Shown: positions 39,600-63,891 of the stretch, one piece after another
Layout of the letters: every line of letters starts with the position of its first letter
Numbering within the stretch: the first letter of the stretch is position 1
Assembly (NCBI RefSeq): GCF_052324685.1
Contig: NC_135222.1
Span: 7,231,414 to 7,295,413, forward strand
DNA from: Brachyhypopomus gauderio
Lineage: Eukaryota; Chordata; Actinopteri; Gymnotiformes; Hypopomidae
DNA: 64,000 bases
Reading direction: 5' to 3'
The notes under the pieces: model-generated
What the model was told of the DNA's origin: nothing
The model's input: only the letters and a program-made list of their open reading frames with translations
The model's database searches: none
Translations under genes and position numbers: made by a program

Positions 39600-39850
39600 C
39601 AGGGCTATTCAACTATATTTTTCTGCGGGCAAGATTTGGCAGAGAGCTCTGACCTGTGGGCCAGACAATTTTCAGACCTATACCAATATTGTCATAGTGG
39701 ATGTAAAATTGAAGGGTGGGGGGTGGCGAACGTAATTTGTTGGGGGGTGTGGCGAACGTAAATTCGTAAACGTAAATTCGCGAACGTAAATTTCGACAGT
39801 GTCGTAAATTCTCGTAAAATCTCAGCCTGCGGCCTCGTGCAATTGACCCC
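39600..39850. mobile_element. possible degenerate hAT-like element with short internal repeats
   Basis: The left end, CAGGGCTATTCAACT, has the form of hAT terminal repeats in fishes. CGAACGTAAATTCG-like subunits recur at about 39,727-39,790. A weak matching end (CAATTGACCCCTG) lies near 39,840-39,852, but the flanks show no 8-bp duplication, so the boundaries are doubtful. Confidence 0.3.
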
Positions 39851-40105
39851 TGAGCAGCAACATTTGGTTTAGTCCGAGTAACACATTCAGCAGCTTCACA
39901 AATCAGATCGTCTTTTCTATGTACTCCTTGTAAATCAAGTGGAGTAATCAACATCATGCCTCGTGCCTACGACCGCAGCACAGCAGTGCCATTATTACAG
40001 TTATAGCACTCCCTCTCGTGTATTATTGCGTAAATAACGCACACTTCATGTTCACGTGATCAAGGGCCCTACAGTGATGGTGGAGAGTGGGTTGGGGAGA
40101 CTGAC

Positions 40106-40204
40106 ACTAAGCTGGTCATGGATGTTGGCTCCGTTCTTGAGTAGGGTGCCGACCACTCTGGAGTGTCCACGCTGGCAGGCAGCAGAGAGAGCCGTACCCC
40201 CGTC
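40106..40204 (-). CDS. isolated ankyrin-repeat exon, ankrd29-like
   Basis: A 99-nt exon with a clean acceptor (CTGCAG|GAC) and donor (AGT|GTCAGT), phase 0 at both ends, encodes exactly one 33-residue ankyrin repeat: GGTALSAACQRGHSRVV then GTLLKNGANIHDQLS. ANKRD29 is built from such one-repeat exons and, as I recall, has the phrase HGANIHDQL at the same place. No neighbouring ankyrin exons were found on either side within several kb. It may be a leftover of a moved or decayed ankrd29, a duplicated exon, or an exon used by the unrecognised gene downstream, whose first seen exon also begins in phase 0. Confidence 0.6.
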
Positions 40205-41000
40205 CTGCAGCGAGCACAACACCCTCATCACAAACACCGCCACCCCTGCGCGTCTGTCCGTCTGCTATCAATACCCAAATGCTATAAAAATATTTCACCT
40301 TCTCAAATGTTTCTGAATCAAAACCTAAAAAAACACTTCTGAATCAAAACCTAAAAAAAAATGAAGTGAATTATTGAAGTGGAGTAATCAACTAAACAAC
40401 TAAATAAACAATACAAAAGTGATACAAAAACAAAGAAACAACCACTTGTATGTGGTACAGTGCTCAATGTGCATTTTAATACCTGTGCTTACACTGATTT
40501 CTGTTACCTGATCATGTGTTCCAAGATTTGTGCTTGCTGCATAAAGATACATGCATTCTGTAGTCCAACCATGTAGCTAATCGTGTTTTAAATAGCTGAT
40601 TATAGGCCTAAATCTCATTTCAGCTCACGCACAAACACATCTGCTCTGAAACGAAGTAGCTCTGAAAAACAACAGCTCTGTCGACTCCATTAACAACAGC
40701 CCTCAAGCCCAGTGGCACTTTTTCCTTTGGGGGAAATTTGTACATCCTGGGTGGGCTACAGTAGGCTATAACCTGAACAGTCACTAGAAGAAACATACAC
40801 AGATATCATCAGTGCACTAACAAGGGTGTTTAAATAGCCATTCACGAACAATAAGACGACAAAAAGCTCAATCCTTATCCTCAATCCTCAACCGCAGTGT
40901 TTTCTCCAGGCAACTGTAAAAAATAAAATAAAAATAAAAAATAGAAGTGTGTGAACTTTGAACTTGTCGTGAAAAAGAATGTGATTGATGTCGTACGTCT

Positions 41001-43880
41001 ATCAATCAATCAATCAATCAAATTTTATTTATATAGCGCTTTTTACAACAGTTGTTGTCACAAAGCAGCTTTACAAGTGCCGAGTCCTAGCCCCCAGTGA
41101 GCAAGCCAAAGGCGACAGTGGCAAGGAAAAACTCCCTAGTTTTTGCATGAGGAAGAAACCTTGAGAGGAACCAAGACTCAGGGGGGGAGCCCATCCTCCT
41201 CTGGTCGACACCGGTCACCATGACAACAACAACAATATAGACAGAATGTAGACAGAATGTAAAAGATGCAATAATGTCCATTTAGACCGAAAAAGATGTA
41301 ATAATGTCCATCATGGTGTAGGCATCCGGTTAGGCAGGAGGTGGCCGGCCAGGATGGATCGCTTGTCTCTCCTCATCTCATTATACCTCAAGCAGGCGGG
41401 CAGCCATGTGGAGAAATGAAACAGGGAAAATTAGCTCTGTATGAGGACATATACAGGACAGGTAAAATTATAAACATTTCTGGAGTGTGGCAGCAACTCC
41501 GGCACTAAGTTAAATTATTACAGCCTAGCTAAAAAGGCAGAACCAGAAGGTAACATAGGCTTGGGGGCATTCTGAGACAATGGCATCCGTCCACTGCACT
41601 GTCAACAAACTTGAGTGACCACGAGCAGTGACAGGATGACAGCACCAGCACCCCAGTCTACCATAAAACCCTTCGTCTATGAACCCCTGGATCTGTACCT
41701 TTATCTAAGGGGGATATTAATTATCAAACGCTAGACTAAATAAGTGGGTTTTCAACCTAGATTTAAAGATTGTGACTGTGTCAGAGTCCCGGACACATTT
41801 AGGAAGATTATTCCAAAGCTGGGGGGCCTTATAAGAAAAGGCTCTTCCCCCTGCTGTTACCTTGTTAATTTGTGGAACTAATAACAGACCAGCACCCTGT
41901 GATCTTAGTTGACGTGGGGGTTCATAGTAGGAAATAAGTTCCTGGAGGTATTCAGGAGCAAGCCCGTGTAGTGCTTTATATGCTAATAATAGAATTTTAA
42001 AATCAATACGAAATTTAACTGGGAGCCAATGCAGGGCTGATAGGACTGGTCTAATATGCTGAAATTTTCTAGTTCTGGTCAGAACTCTAGCTGCGGCATT
42101 TTGAACTACTTGAAGTTTATTTAGATTCCTATTTGAACATCCTGACAGTAGTGAATTGCAGTAGTCTAGTCTAGAGCTAACAAAGGCGTGCACCAATTTT
42201 TCTGCATCATCCTGTGATAATGCATTTCTTAATTTGGCAATGTTGCGGAGATGTAGAAAAGCTATCCTAGTAGTATTATCTATATATTTATCAAATGATA
42301 GGTCAGAGTCGAGTATGACGCCTAGGTTTTTGGCTACTGTGCCAGGTGTAATGGGATAGTCTGCAAGATTAAGCATTAAATTTGGAATTTTCTGTCTTGC
42401 GGCCTTAGGGCCCACAAGGAGAACTTCTGTTTTGTCCTCATTTAATTGTAGGAAGTTTAGAGACATCCAGCACTTAATATCTCTTACACAGGCCTCAATT
42501 TTTCCTAAACTGAGTTTGTCATCGGGTTTGGCTGATATGTAAAGTTGAGTGTCATCCGCATAGCAGTGAAAATTGACACCATGTTTGTTTATAACTGTGC
42601 CCAATGGTAGCATATATAATGTAAATAATAGTGGTCCTAAGATGGAGCCTTGCGGGACCCCATATTTAACCATTGTACGTTTGGATGAAATATTATTGAG
42701 CTCTACAAACTGATAGCGATTTGTTAAGTAAGACTGAAACCATGAAAGGGCTGTGCCTGAGACTCCAACCCAGCGTTCTAACCTTTCTAGCAAGATCCTA
42801 TGATCAATTGTGTCGAAAGCTGCACTAAGATCAAGAAGCACTAACAGTGATACATAGCCTTGATCTGATGCAAGGAGGAGATCATTTGTTACTTTAACTA
42901 ATGCTGTTTCAGTACTGTGATGGGGCCTAAAACCAGATTGGAACTTTTCAAATGTGTTATTCCTATGCAGATATAGGCATAATTGCTGGGCAACAGCTTT
43001 TTCTATGATCTTAGATATAAATGATGTGTTTGAAATGGGTCTATAATTAGATAGCACAGTCGGATCAAGATTTGGTTTCTTGATCAGAGGTTTGATAATT
43101 GCTAATTTACATGATTTGGGCATGTGACCTATTGTAATGGATGAGTTAACTATAGTTAGAAGAGGTTCAGTTACAGCTGGTAATACCTCTTTTAATAACT
43201 TTGAGGGAACTGAGTCTAATGTGCAGGTAGTACAATTTAAGGAAGAAATTATTTTCTCTAATTCTGATTTTGGGAGTGGATGAAAAGCATCAAGTTTTTC
43301 TCCCGGTATGTAATTTAAATCAATATCAACCAAACCAGATGACATACCAGTTGTATTGCTAATAAAGGGTTTTATATTTTGTCTAATATTCTCTATTTTA
43401 TTATCAAAGAAATCTATAAATACATTACTAGTGAGGTTTACTGGAATCTGAGGTTCTGTGCCTGCTTGATTTTTTGTAAGTTTAGAAATAGTATTAAAAA
43501 GAAATCTAGGATTGTTTTTATTTTTCTCTATCAGTGAGGCTAAGTATGCTGAGCGTGCTTTAGTGAGTGCCCGTTTGTAGTCAATAATGCTATCCTTCCA
43601 GGCACAGTGGAATACTTCCAATTTAGTGGATCGCCATTTCCGCTCTAATTTACGTGCTATTTGTTTTAAGTTTCTAGTTTGGTCGGTGTACCATGGGGCG
43701 AGCTTTTTGGATCTAGCTTTTTTATATTTTAGTGGAGCTACTATATCTAGAGCTGATCTGCAGGTATTCTCTAAGTAGTCGGTTAGACTATCTAACTCTC
43801 CTGGATCGGATGGCGAGTGGGCTAAAGCAGTTAAGTCAGGGAGGGTTTCAATAAACTGTGTTGCTGTTGATGAATTTATT
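41001..43880 (-). mobile_element. L2/CR1/Rex1-type LINE, 5'-truncated
   Basis: On the minus strand the element runs from about 43,880 into a conserved 3' UTR and ends in ATTG/TTGA tetranucleotide repeats at 41,001-41,021. The tail contains AAAGCTGCTTTGTGACAACA and AGCGCTATATAAATAAAATT, typical of L2-like LINEs of fishes. The endonuclease part of the ORF is missing, so this is a 5'-truncated, non-autonomous insertion. The 5' flank is AT-rich with TATTATTCATA repeats, and no target duplication is clear. A 3'-end copy almost identical over about 135 bp lies at 52.5 kb. Confidence 0.9.
41717..43880 (-). CDS. LINE ORF2 fragment: reverse transcriptase plus C-terminal domain
   Basis: The frame is open for about 720 codons, from the truncated 5' end near 43,880 to the stop at 41,717, with no natural start codon required. 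Reverse-transcriptase blocks appear in order: [53 protein letters not shown], and the catalytic CYADDTQLY. The C-terminal part has [20 protein letters not shown] and LWNNLP, as in L2/CR1 proteins. The upstream AP endonuclease domain is lost. Lack of stops or frameshifts indicates a young insertion. It is not a host gene. Confidence 0.92.
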
Positions 43881-46871
43881 ATTCATATATTATTCATATA
43901 TATCATGTACATATCCAAAATTGACCTGTTATAAAGACAAGAGAACAGGACATTTTAATAAGTAAAAAGAAATATTAAGAATGTGAAAAACAGACCATTC
44001 CCACCGCATTTTTGTTGTTGTCAAGTAGGGTGTTCATATTTTTGCAGTATATGGGTTATTGATAATGAGTTTTTTATTTTATTTTATTTTTTACTGGAAT
44101 CGGGTGGCATACAAGCCTTTGTGGACTGGATATCCATTTAAAAATTCAAATAAGCAAAACATACATGCACGCAGAATAAACACACACACAAGCTACACTC
44201 TTATTATTATTACAATGGTTTTCCAAGACTTTTATTGACTTTTGCTGCAACTTGATAAACACACTGACCTCATTCAGTCCTGTAGCAGAACCAATTACAG
44301 TACAGGGATGATAGAACAAACTGACAGCAAGACGTCCATAATATGAATTAATTTTAATTTTTTTACTGTCCATCCTGACCAGTTCAAGGAAGAAAACACT
44401 ACAGACAGGAAAGCCAGTTCCTGTGATTCTGATGAAGTCTTTTGTATCTGGTGTTGTCCTTTACCCCCTGAGACCGAGAACTACTCACCAATGCTAGCTG
44501 CGCAGACCAAGGCCCAAAATCTGAGAGTCTTCTACTGCATCTATAGTCCCGAAGTAATATTGCTGGGTTTTTGTCATGTGTTCAAAAACTGTATTTTTGA
44601 TGTATTTTTGAAAAAATTTTCCCAAAAATAAGCATTTACAAGAGCTTTCAGAAAATGTTAAGAATTCAGAAGAGAGTTGGTTATTGCACAGGTTCAAGAT
44701 AGCAGAGACAAATGTTGAATGTAGACCTTTGGCACAACTACAAGTGTGGCTGGCTTGTTGCGGAGCTTACATGTAGTACAGGGTCTCAGATTTTGGGGGT
44801 AGATCAAGAAGATACACTGATTACTAATTTGATGGTCATGATGTACATGTGTATCCAGAGCACATTTTAATTCAGTGTGGCATAGAGACAGTTTGCAGAA
44901 AAGCCACAGTATTATCTCAGCCAAAAACAGGTGGCTGCAACCTTAGGGTACAGAATATTAGTAACAGTTATGTGAATATGATTGTTCCATTCATCTTATG
45001 ACATATATGACAATATAACTGTTGGGCACTTCACTGTAAATAATCACACTAATAATCAGTTAAACAAAAGCATGAGCTGCTTATTTTTCTTATCTGAGTA
45101 CTCTAAATGTATTTTTGGCCAAGTCAGTGTAAGTTTGAGACATGGCAAACGGAATGAAACGGTGACATCATAATATCTTAGTCTTCCATACCTCAAAGTA
45201 CACACAGTTGGTCAAACGAAACCCTCAGTTGTGGTTTAAAATGCACTTGTCATTAGCATGGACAAAAAGCAAATGATGTTGCATGATGGTACAGTGATAA
45301 GGTGTGTTTGTGTGTGTTCGTGTGTGTGTAAAGGATGATTGGAAGATAAATGAAAGAGTGGCATAGCCTAAACATAGCATAGCAAGACATTGCTCACTGC
45401 CATTTCCATGGAGACCAGCATTGATTACATGAATTAAGTGTATTAAATCTGGCATGGAGCAAAGGTTTGCAGAAAGAATTGATGATGCACATCCATAAAC
45501 CATAAATATATTTATGAACACCTTTAAAATACGTGCTATGAACAATCTGAAACAGCCAGCCAGTACCAGCACCAGTCGATGGATGTCAACCAAGTAAAAA
45601 TGTCAGATTAACCCATAAGGGTTATAATATAATATAAGAATCAAATTTCATCCCATGCAAATAACTTTTTAAAGAAGTCCAATCTTCTGAATAAGGTATC
45701 TATTTTCAATACGTTTCTTCCTGTATGTCTTGACAAAATGAGCAATCTAATTATTGTTTCCTTGCACAGGTAACCTGCAACCTGAATAAGACATTAACAT
45801 CAAATTTTTGCATAAACACCGTGGGGCCACATTATACTGTACTTGTCCTACACCAACCCCAAGGTGGTGATGAAAATTCCACTGAAAATGCCTTCCAGCA
45901 TATTTGTAGACAACAGATTTCATGAAATTGTGGAAAATGTCATACATGCAACACAGATGATGCATGCAATACTCAGCTTACTCACGTGATTTGATAACTG
46001 GCGCTATTGACAAGAAACTGATTTTCATACGAGGGTTGTCACATCTGCTGATATGTTGAGTTGGCTACAACTTCCTCCCTCCTGGACAGGGTCCAAGCAT
46101 GTAAACAACACATCTCAAGACATGCTTAAAACCAAATTGTGATTAATCCCTAAATGATGATCGATTATGCTATTCAGAAGTGGAAAATGGAATTATTACA
46201 AGGCCAAATAAACAGATTGCTGGGGGTTATTACAACCATAGTGTTTACATACCATTATGCAACTGGAAAATTCTAATTCTTTCATTGGAACATGCTTATT
46301 TGGTATATGATTCGTAACAGGACGTGACATACCTTGGTCAGAATATTGCCATGTTCTGACTATAATCAGAAAATGAGTATGTGGAAACATATAGTGCTAA
46401 TCTGTTTCTCACATTTAAGGGATTGTTGATCAAAAATGTACATCTTTAAATAAAAGTCAAAACCCACCCAAATTTGAAATAATTTGAACATGTTCTGATC
46501 CCTTCCACCAGTCTGTGTGTAAATCTGAAGTGTAATGTATGTTGGTTGTAAAATTTTGATTCAAAAATGGAAAGCAATGTATCTACTTGATTAGACATAG
46601 ATTACCACATAAGGACCAGAAATACTGACTTAACAGCTATTTTTGTAAGCCAATTTCAACATAGAAGATGCAGAAAGGAAACTCTACTTGTGTCTTGTGA
46701 TTAGCACGTTCTCTTAATACTAGAGATAGACCCATCCTCTTAATGTTAGGAACAAAGTTTTTTTTCCTTTTTGTTAAAAACAAATTCACTATTGTTTCCA
46801 ATGGCTTGCATTTTAAAAAGTGCTGGACAGGAGTCGTCAAGGTACAGTGCACTTCCTGGGGTTAGGGAGGG
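43881..46871. other. ttc39c 3' UTR and downstream intergenic DNA
   Basis: No gene is recognised. The right part should hold the ttc39c 3' UTR, though no unambiguous minus-strand AATAAA was picked out. A pair of inverted sequences (CCCAAAATCTGAGA at about 44,513 and its complement at about 44,784) marks a possible old element. Short ORFs have no family similarity. Confidence 0.5.
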
Positions 46872-58330
<11,459 letters not shown>

Positions 58331-58914
58331 AAAATAGATAATACAAAAAGAGAAACAGAAAAAAACATAAAGCAAAAAAATACTGTGACTCCAGGTAAAT
58401 GTATTTATTTATTATTATTTCCAATTCTGTTTTAGTACTGCCAGTATATGTGCTGGAAGGCCGGGGCATGTAAGTCTAAATGTATGGACTCACAATCCAT
58501 TGAATGATGGAAAGAAAAAAGAAGTGAGTGTAATAAAGCATAAGTGTGACAGAGAGATGATAGAGAGGGAGGGAGAGAGAGAGAGAGAGAGCTCTGGATT
58601 CACAGATCCAGTAGCACACAAGCATTGTGGAGACTTACAAACACACATTAATGCACACAGCATAAATAAATCATAAAACACACCCTCTTAGTGTCTGTGT
58701 CTCCAAAAAACAGTATATTGTCTTTTACCAGTATAGCTAAACATATGCAGAAACAACTGGAAAGACCCTGACACAAATATAATGTTATAATAAGGCATTC
58801 AATTGAGCTGCTCATTTCATGTAGCCTACTTCAGAAAAATAGAAGACAGACGAGAGATAGAGGGGGAAAAAATCTATGAACTTTCTTTTATTCAAAATCT
58901 CAGGAATCTAAGTT

Positions 58915-58920
58915 TTTATT
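58915..58920 (-). other. candidate poly(A) signal of lama3
   Basis: AATAAA on the minus strand lies about 450 bp past the lama3 stop codon; another AATAAA-like hexamer lies at about 58,887-58,892. Confidence 0.45.
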
Positions 58921-59045
58921 TCCAAACCCTGTAGGGTATTCTGATGTAAAAAAAAAAAAAAAAGTAATTGTTTCACTAAAAGAACTAGAACACAAAGGCA
59001 TGTTTCCACCTTTAAGATGTGCTGAAGCTTTGGTTTAAAACTCTC

Positions 59046-59049
<4 letters not shown>

Positions 59050-59132
<83 letters not shown>
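59050..59132. repeat. (TA)n microsatellite in lama3 3' UTR
   Basis: About 41 uninterrupted TA units lie between the lama3 stop codon and the candidate poly(A) signals, so they are probably transcribed. Confidence 0.97.
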
Positions 59133-59135
<3 letters not shown>

Positions 59136-59369
59136 TAAAATACCAGTTTTAACATCTAGAGTATGAAGAGGATGAAATACACATGAACACTAAAAACGTT
59201 CAGATCAGCACTGAGGTTTGAGCTGTGGATGGCCCCAATAATTCCTGCTCACACTACTCATGTAATGTATTAGGTTGGGCGATGTGAACAGTAACACCCC
59301 CCCGGATCTAGCTTCACGACAGGTGGTCACTGGACAGCATCTGGGATCCTAGCAGCCACAGTCCTTCTG

Positions 59370-62300
59370 TTAGTTCACTGGACACTCGTTAACATTGATG
59401 GGGCCGAACACACCGGTGAAAGATTGAAACAAAACAGCAGCCTGGTTGATTTGAATGTTCCTCAGACAGCCCACGTAGGACTTCCACACAGGCACTTTCT
59501 TACGCTTGTGTTCTGGAGTGACAGTAAAGGGGAATGGAAGTCCAAACCGGTAGTATATCAGTGATATTCATGAAGAGGTTAGTTTGTTGTACACATCCTC
59601 CCGCTCAGGTCTTAAACAACAACACCGTGAACATTATAACATGCACAATGTAATGGTAAAGAAAGTTATCACCTCTGAACCCTAAACATGCCATTCAAAC
59701 TCACTTCAAAAGCAAATACATGCGAAGGATTTAGTAGGAGTATATAAGGGTTACCTGGGACACCTCCAACATAAAGTGTTTCACAAGTCTTGGAGTGGGA
59801 ACCCACGGAAGGGCCAAGAGAACGCCTGGATTCCTCACCCACATTTAGACTGAGAAGATTCTTCTTCTTGGTCACTGAGGAAAATGAACAGCGTGTCATA
59901 TGCGGCATCGTAGAGAGAAATATCAGTTAACATTTTGTGAATAAAGATCCTCAGAAGCCTCAGCTTCTGAGCGGTTAGCTTTTTGAATCAACTATCTAAG
60001 TGTTGAATCACTCTTGATTCATGTCGTTGTGTAATGAGCAGGTGGAATCAAATCAGGGAGAAGAAAAAAAAACACTTGAATTCAGGACGTTGGTCCTGAT
60101 TGGGGGTAACGACATCACCTGTCACATTGTGGAAGTTGTCACCACAGAGGAGTGGGGGGGCGACCACAGAGGCACTGTAGTCTCCTATCCCATCGTTCGC
60201 CTGCACCACCATCTACCACAACACAATCAGAATAGCAATGAATGCAAAATCTCTCATACAAGCTCTAAGAACAAATGAGGATGGAAGTCCTATATCAGCC
60301 ATGTAAGCAAAACTTTAAATATTAAGAGAGAGAGAGAGAGAGGCTGCTGAAGTCTAGGGAGTTCATCTCAGAGACCCACCTTGCCTTTCTTCAGGAAGAC
60401 ACTGAGACTTTGGCCATGGCCACCTCTGCAGTGGAAAAGTAAGCCTGTCATATTTCTGGGGCGAGCTTCAAAAATGAGCTGAAACTCAGCACCTGGCGTG
60501 AAGGACTTCTCTGAAAGAAAAACAGGGGGAAAATAATTTTGATTCAGTAATTATTAAAGTAGCCTTACTTTAGTTTTCTTAGTGTTCAACAACAAAGAAC
60601 ATTACGAATAACTTGATTCCTCATAAAGCATTTGTTTCCAATCAGGAGCTACTTGTTCATTTTTGCTACAAGCACTTTTGCTCTGAAATGAAGTGGAATG
60701 AACTCCAAACTTTGGAAATGAGATCCAAACCTAAAATGGCATGTGAACCATCGCCAGCGAAATACGCCCCGTCCACTGCCTCTCCATCGAAACAGGGAGC
60801 ACCACCGTGATTGACAGCTGGCTCTCCAATGAGAACGTCGTAAAACCTGACATCACGGACGCATCCTGTCACACTCTTCCAAGGAAGGGATTTGCCCTGA
60901 GCAAGACAGAAATGGAAACTCTAATACACTAATCGTAGGTTTTACCTTGTCCGAGGCCACACAGATCGCTCAGTGAGACATGTGAAGGCACTTGCCAGAA
61001 TTCTATCAGCCGATCGAACCTGTCCAGCCCCAATGTAGATGGGAGCCTGCAGGTCCAGAGAGATGCCTTCATCTTTCTTCAGCTGTCCATCGTGCACCCG
61101 GTAGCCGTCCACCACAAGATGACTAGTGTTCCGCTCCACACTAAATTTGATCTGCACCGATAAAAAAACAACAAACCTAACCATGGACCTTTTACATAGC
61201 AGCTGTACATGGAAAAACAGCTTAATGCTATGGACCATGATTTTGATACTGTCAGTCTATTGCAGTTTTGACACATATTAACATAGTACTTAAATCAGGG
61301 AACCCCCGGATCTGTCCTGGTTATAGACCGGCCTGTCCTATTTTAATCAAAATTATTTATATTTGTTGGATCACATGAACGGCATGATTCATCATAATAT
61401 CCGCAGAGCACTCATCTGAAATGCGTGGTACCAGTTAAGAAGCTGGCACAGCAAGCAATAATAAAATCTGGGATTTATTTATTTATTTTGAGCCCTCATT
61501 TGTATATTGCAGCCTTTTACAGGGTTGCAAAGGCCAGTTCCGAAATTATGATTGATAATATAATGATTAATGATTAAATTACAGTGGTAGTTATGTAGCT
61601 ATGTAGCTTCTGTAAGAAACTATGAGATGTATGCCTGCCTGTTGACTAGGATATCTTTGCATCTCTGTGGTGATTGTGTCAACTAAACATACTGCAAGGT
61701 TTGCTCCTCAGGTCATTCGGACATCAGAAAAATGTACACTCTTTAAACTGATGAATTTTCCAGCGAGCAAAAGCATACATTGTGCCAGTCGCCGTTGTTG
61801 ATCTTTTTATCATAGAAGATCGGCTCTCCCTCCCCGACAAAGAGGTTCACTCTGCCTCTGCTGATGAACAGGACAACACGAGAGACTCCTTTCTTATCAG
61901 AGATGTGGAGCAGCGTTCCTGTAGAGGTTCTGGTCCGCACGTCCAGAGACACATGGGGTCTGAGAGACACAAGACACTTTGAAAGATACACTTTCAATCA
62001 CTTTTTTCACTTTTCAGTCTATCTTGATCACTCTCTGGAGGACCGTTGGCTGGAACACTCTTGAAGGGGAGCATTGGTGAGAGAACTTTAAAAGTTATCG
62101 TATAATTGAAATTTCAGTGCAGTCACATGTTTTACTGGAGCCAGGACTGCGTGGTAGGCAGCGCACAGAGTATGGGTCACCTGAAATTGAGATCCTCTGG
62201 GGGTATGAGGTACTGCAGCTGACTTCTAGAGCTGAGATAGAAGGCCTGGATGAGCCTAGAGGGCTTACTGCAGCCCCGCTGAGAGAAAACACATACAACA

Positions 62301-63891
62301 TTTGAACATAACATCTATCACATTGGATTCCAACTTTCACATCTGTGGTTGTAATACCTTTTTGGGGTTCGGTTTGGGGTTCAGACCTCTTCGACTGAGG
62401 CTGCTTTTCTGAGGAATGGACAGCAGGGGGAGCTGTGCACTACACAAGTCCCAAGACACCACTCCACTCTGGCTGAAACTGCTCAGGTCAGATGGGATGT
62501 AATTCTCCTGCAGCCTAGGCACAGTAAGAACACAGGAATAGATTTTGACTAGCAAAATAAGCTCATTTATCTAGTTGTCCTAACTGCTTAATGTTGCAAA
62601 CAAATGCATAGTTTACAAACGCACAAATCCATGTGTTACTGCTACATACGCAAAAATTCAAGGAAATAAGTGACATGATCATGTTAACCTCCTCATGTAG
62701 AAATTGTGTATGCAGCCTTTGAATGTCTCTTTTCCTAAGATAATTGTCGTTTTGTGCTGCATGGTGGTTGAAGGTGCTGCCTGTTTTGCTCCTGTATCCG
62801 AATTATCAATGTTGAGTTCCATTCTGAAAGAAAGCATGAAGTTTTTTATAGTATTTTATATAATAACAACTTCATGTCCATTCCATTTGCAGGAATTTGC
62901 ATTAAAATCATGTAATTATTTGTGATAAAAAATGACATGCTCATTTGTCACCCTGTGCTGTTTCTGAATGCTGTCACATGGTGCCATCGTCCATCATCAT
63001 ACGTGTGTTTGGATTTTAAACTGTTGCCATTGTATTTCAGCTCCACATGTCCACTGACCAAAGCCAGTTCAAGAGAACTGTTCTGTTGACCACAGGTAAA
63101 TACAGGAAGTTACACATGCCTCAGTTGCTTTCTGATTGCTGCCTATCTATAACCCTATCTTCCAATGTCGCTACAATGATTTGAAATTGAGATATTTGTA
63201 TTTCTGGTTTAGCTTGATACAATGCATCAGCATCGATTCCATGTTCAAAATCATAAAACAGATGACAGACCATATATCTAGCTCAATGTCACTCAGGGAC
63301 TGTACATTTCTGTAGCAAACACCAGTGTTATGCACTCACCTTTTTCCCAGTATGGAGAAGAACCCCACTGCTCTGGGTGGAATGGAACCCCAGTGAAACC
63401 ATGGAAGCTGAATTCGACTGCGTAATGTTGGGTGTGAGAGTAAGGGAACTCTGTGCATCCAAGAAAGCATCACGCTGGCCCTGAAAAACCAAGAACCAAT
63501 GATTTCATTAAAAATCAGTAAGCAGGGGGTGATCATTACAGCTGTTACTAGCAAGTGCAGTGTCTGATGGGACCTACTATTGGTGTGTGATGGTCAAAGG
63601 TTTTAAATTCTCCTTTTCAACTATTTGCAGGAAAACATTCATGGATTCCAAATATTTTGCACATTCATATTTTTTTATTATAAACATGCTTATTTATTTT
63701 TTATGCATTCCTGGGGTTTTTATCTCAAGGAGAGATAATCAAAATCTTACTGAAAATTGTGTTAATATGGGCTCACCAGTAATACTGTTGGACAACCAGG
63801 GACAATTCCAACTTCCTCCATAAATTTGACGGCAACATCTACCTCAAGTCTGTTCAGGCATCCTCGTAATGGTGGAAAGCTGATATTGTAT
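59370..63891 (-). CDS. lama3: laminin subunit alpha-3, C-terminal exons
   Basis: Thirteen phase-consistent exons: 63777-63891, 63340-63480, 62952-63082, 62689-62823, 62358-62514, 62181-62278, 61779-61959, 61020-61151, 60731-60896, 60380-60510, 60119-60212, 59755-59874, 59370-59512. They encode the end of LG2 (FPPLRGCLNRLEVD), LG3, a linker of about 50 residues, LG4 (DVRTRTSTGTLLHIS, INNGDWHN) and LG5 (GAPCFDGEAVDGAYF, GLLFHCRGGHGQSLSVF), ending NECPVN before TAA. Alpha-3 is the epithelial chain of laminin-332/311 in basement membranes; LG1-3 bind integrins and LG4-5 are cleaved off in mammals. The linker is Ser-rich with a basic SRRGLNPKPNPKK stretch. Adjacency to ttc39c matches human 18q11.2, supporting alpha-3 over other alpha chains. 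The gene continues beyond the window, and two exons (62358-62514, 62181-62278) have decoy acceptors near the true ones. Confidence 0.93.
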
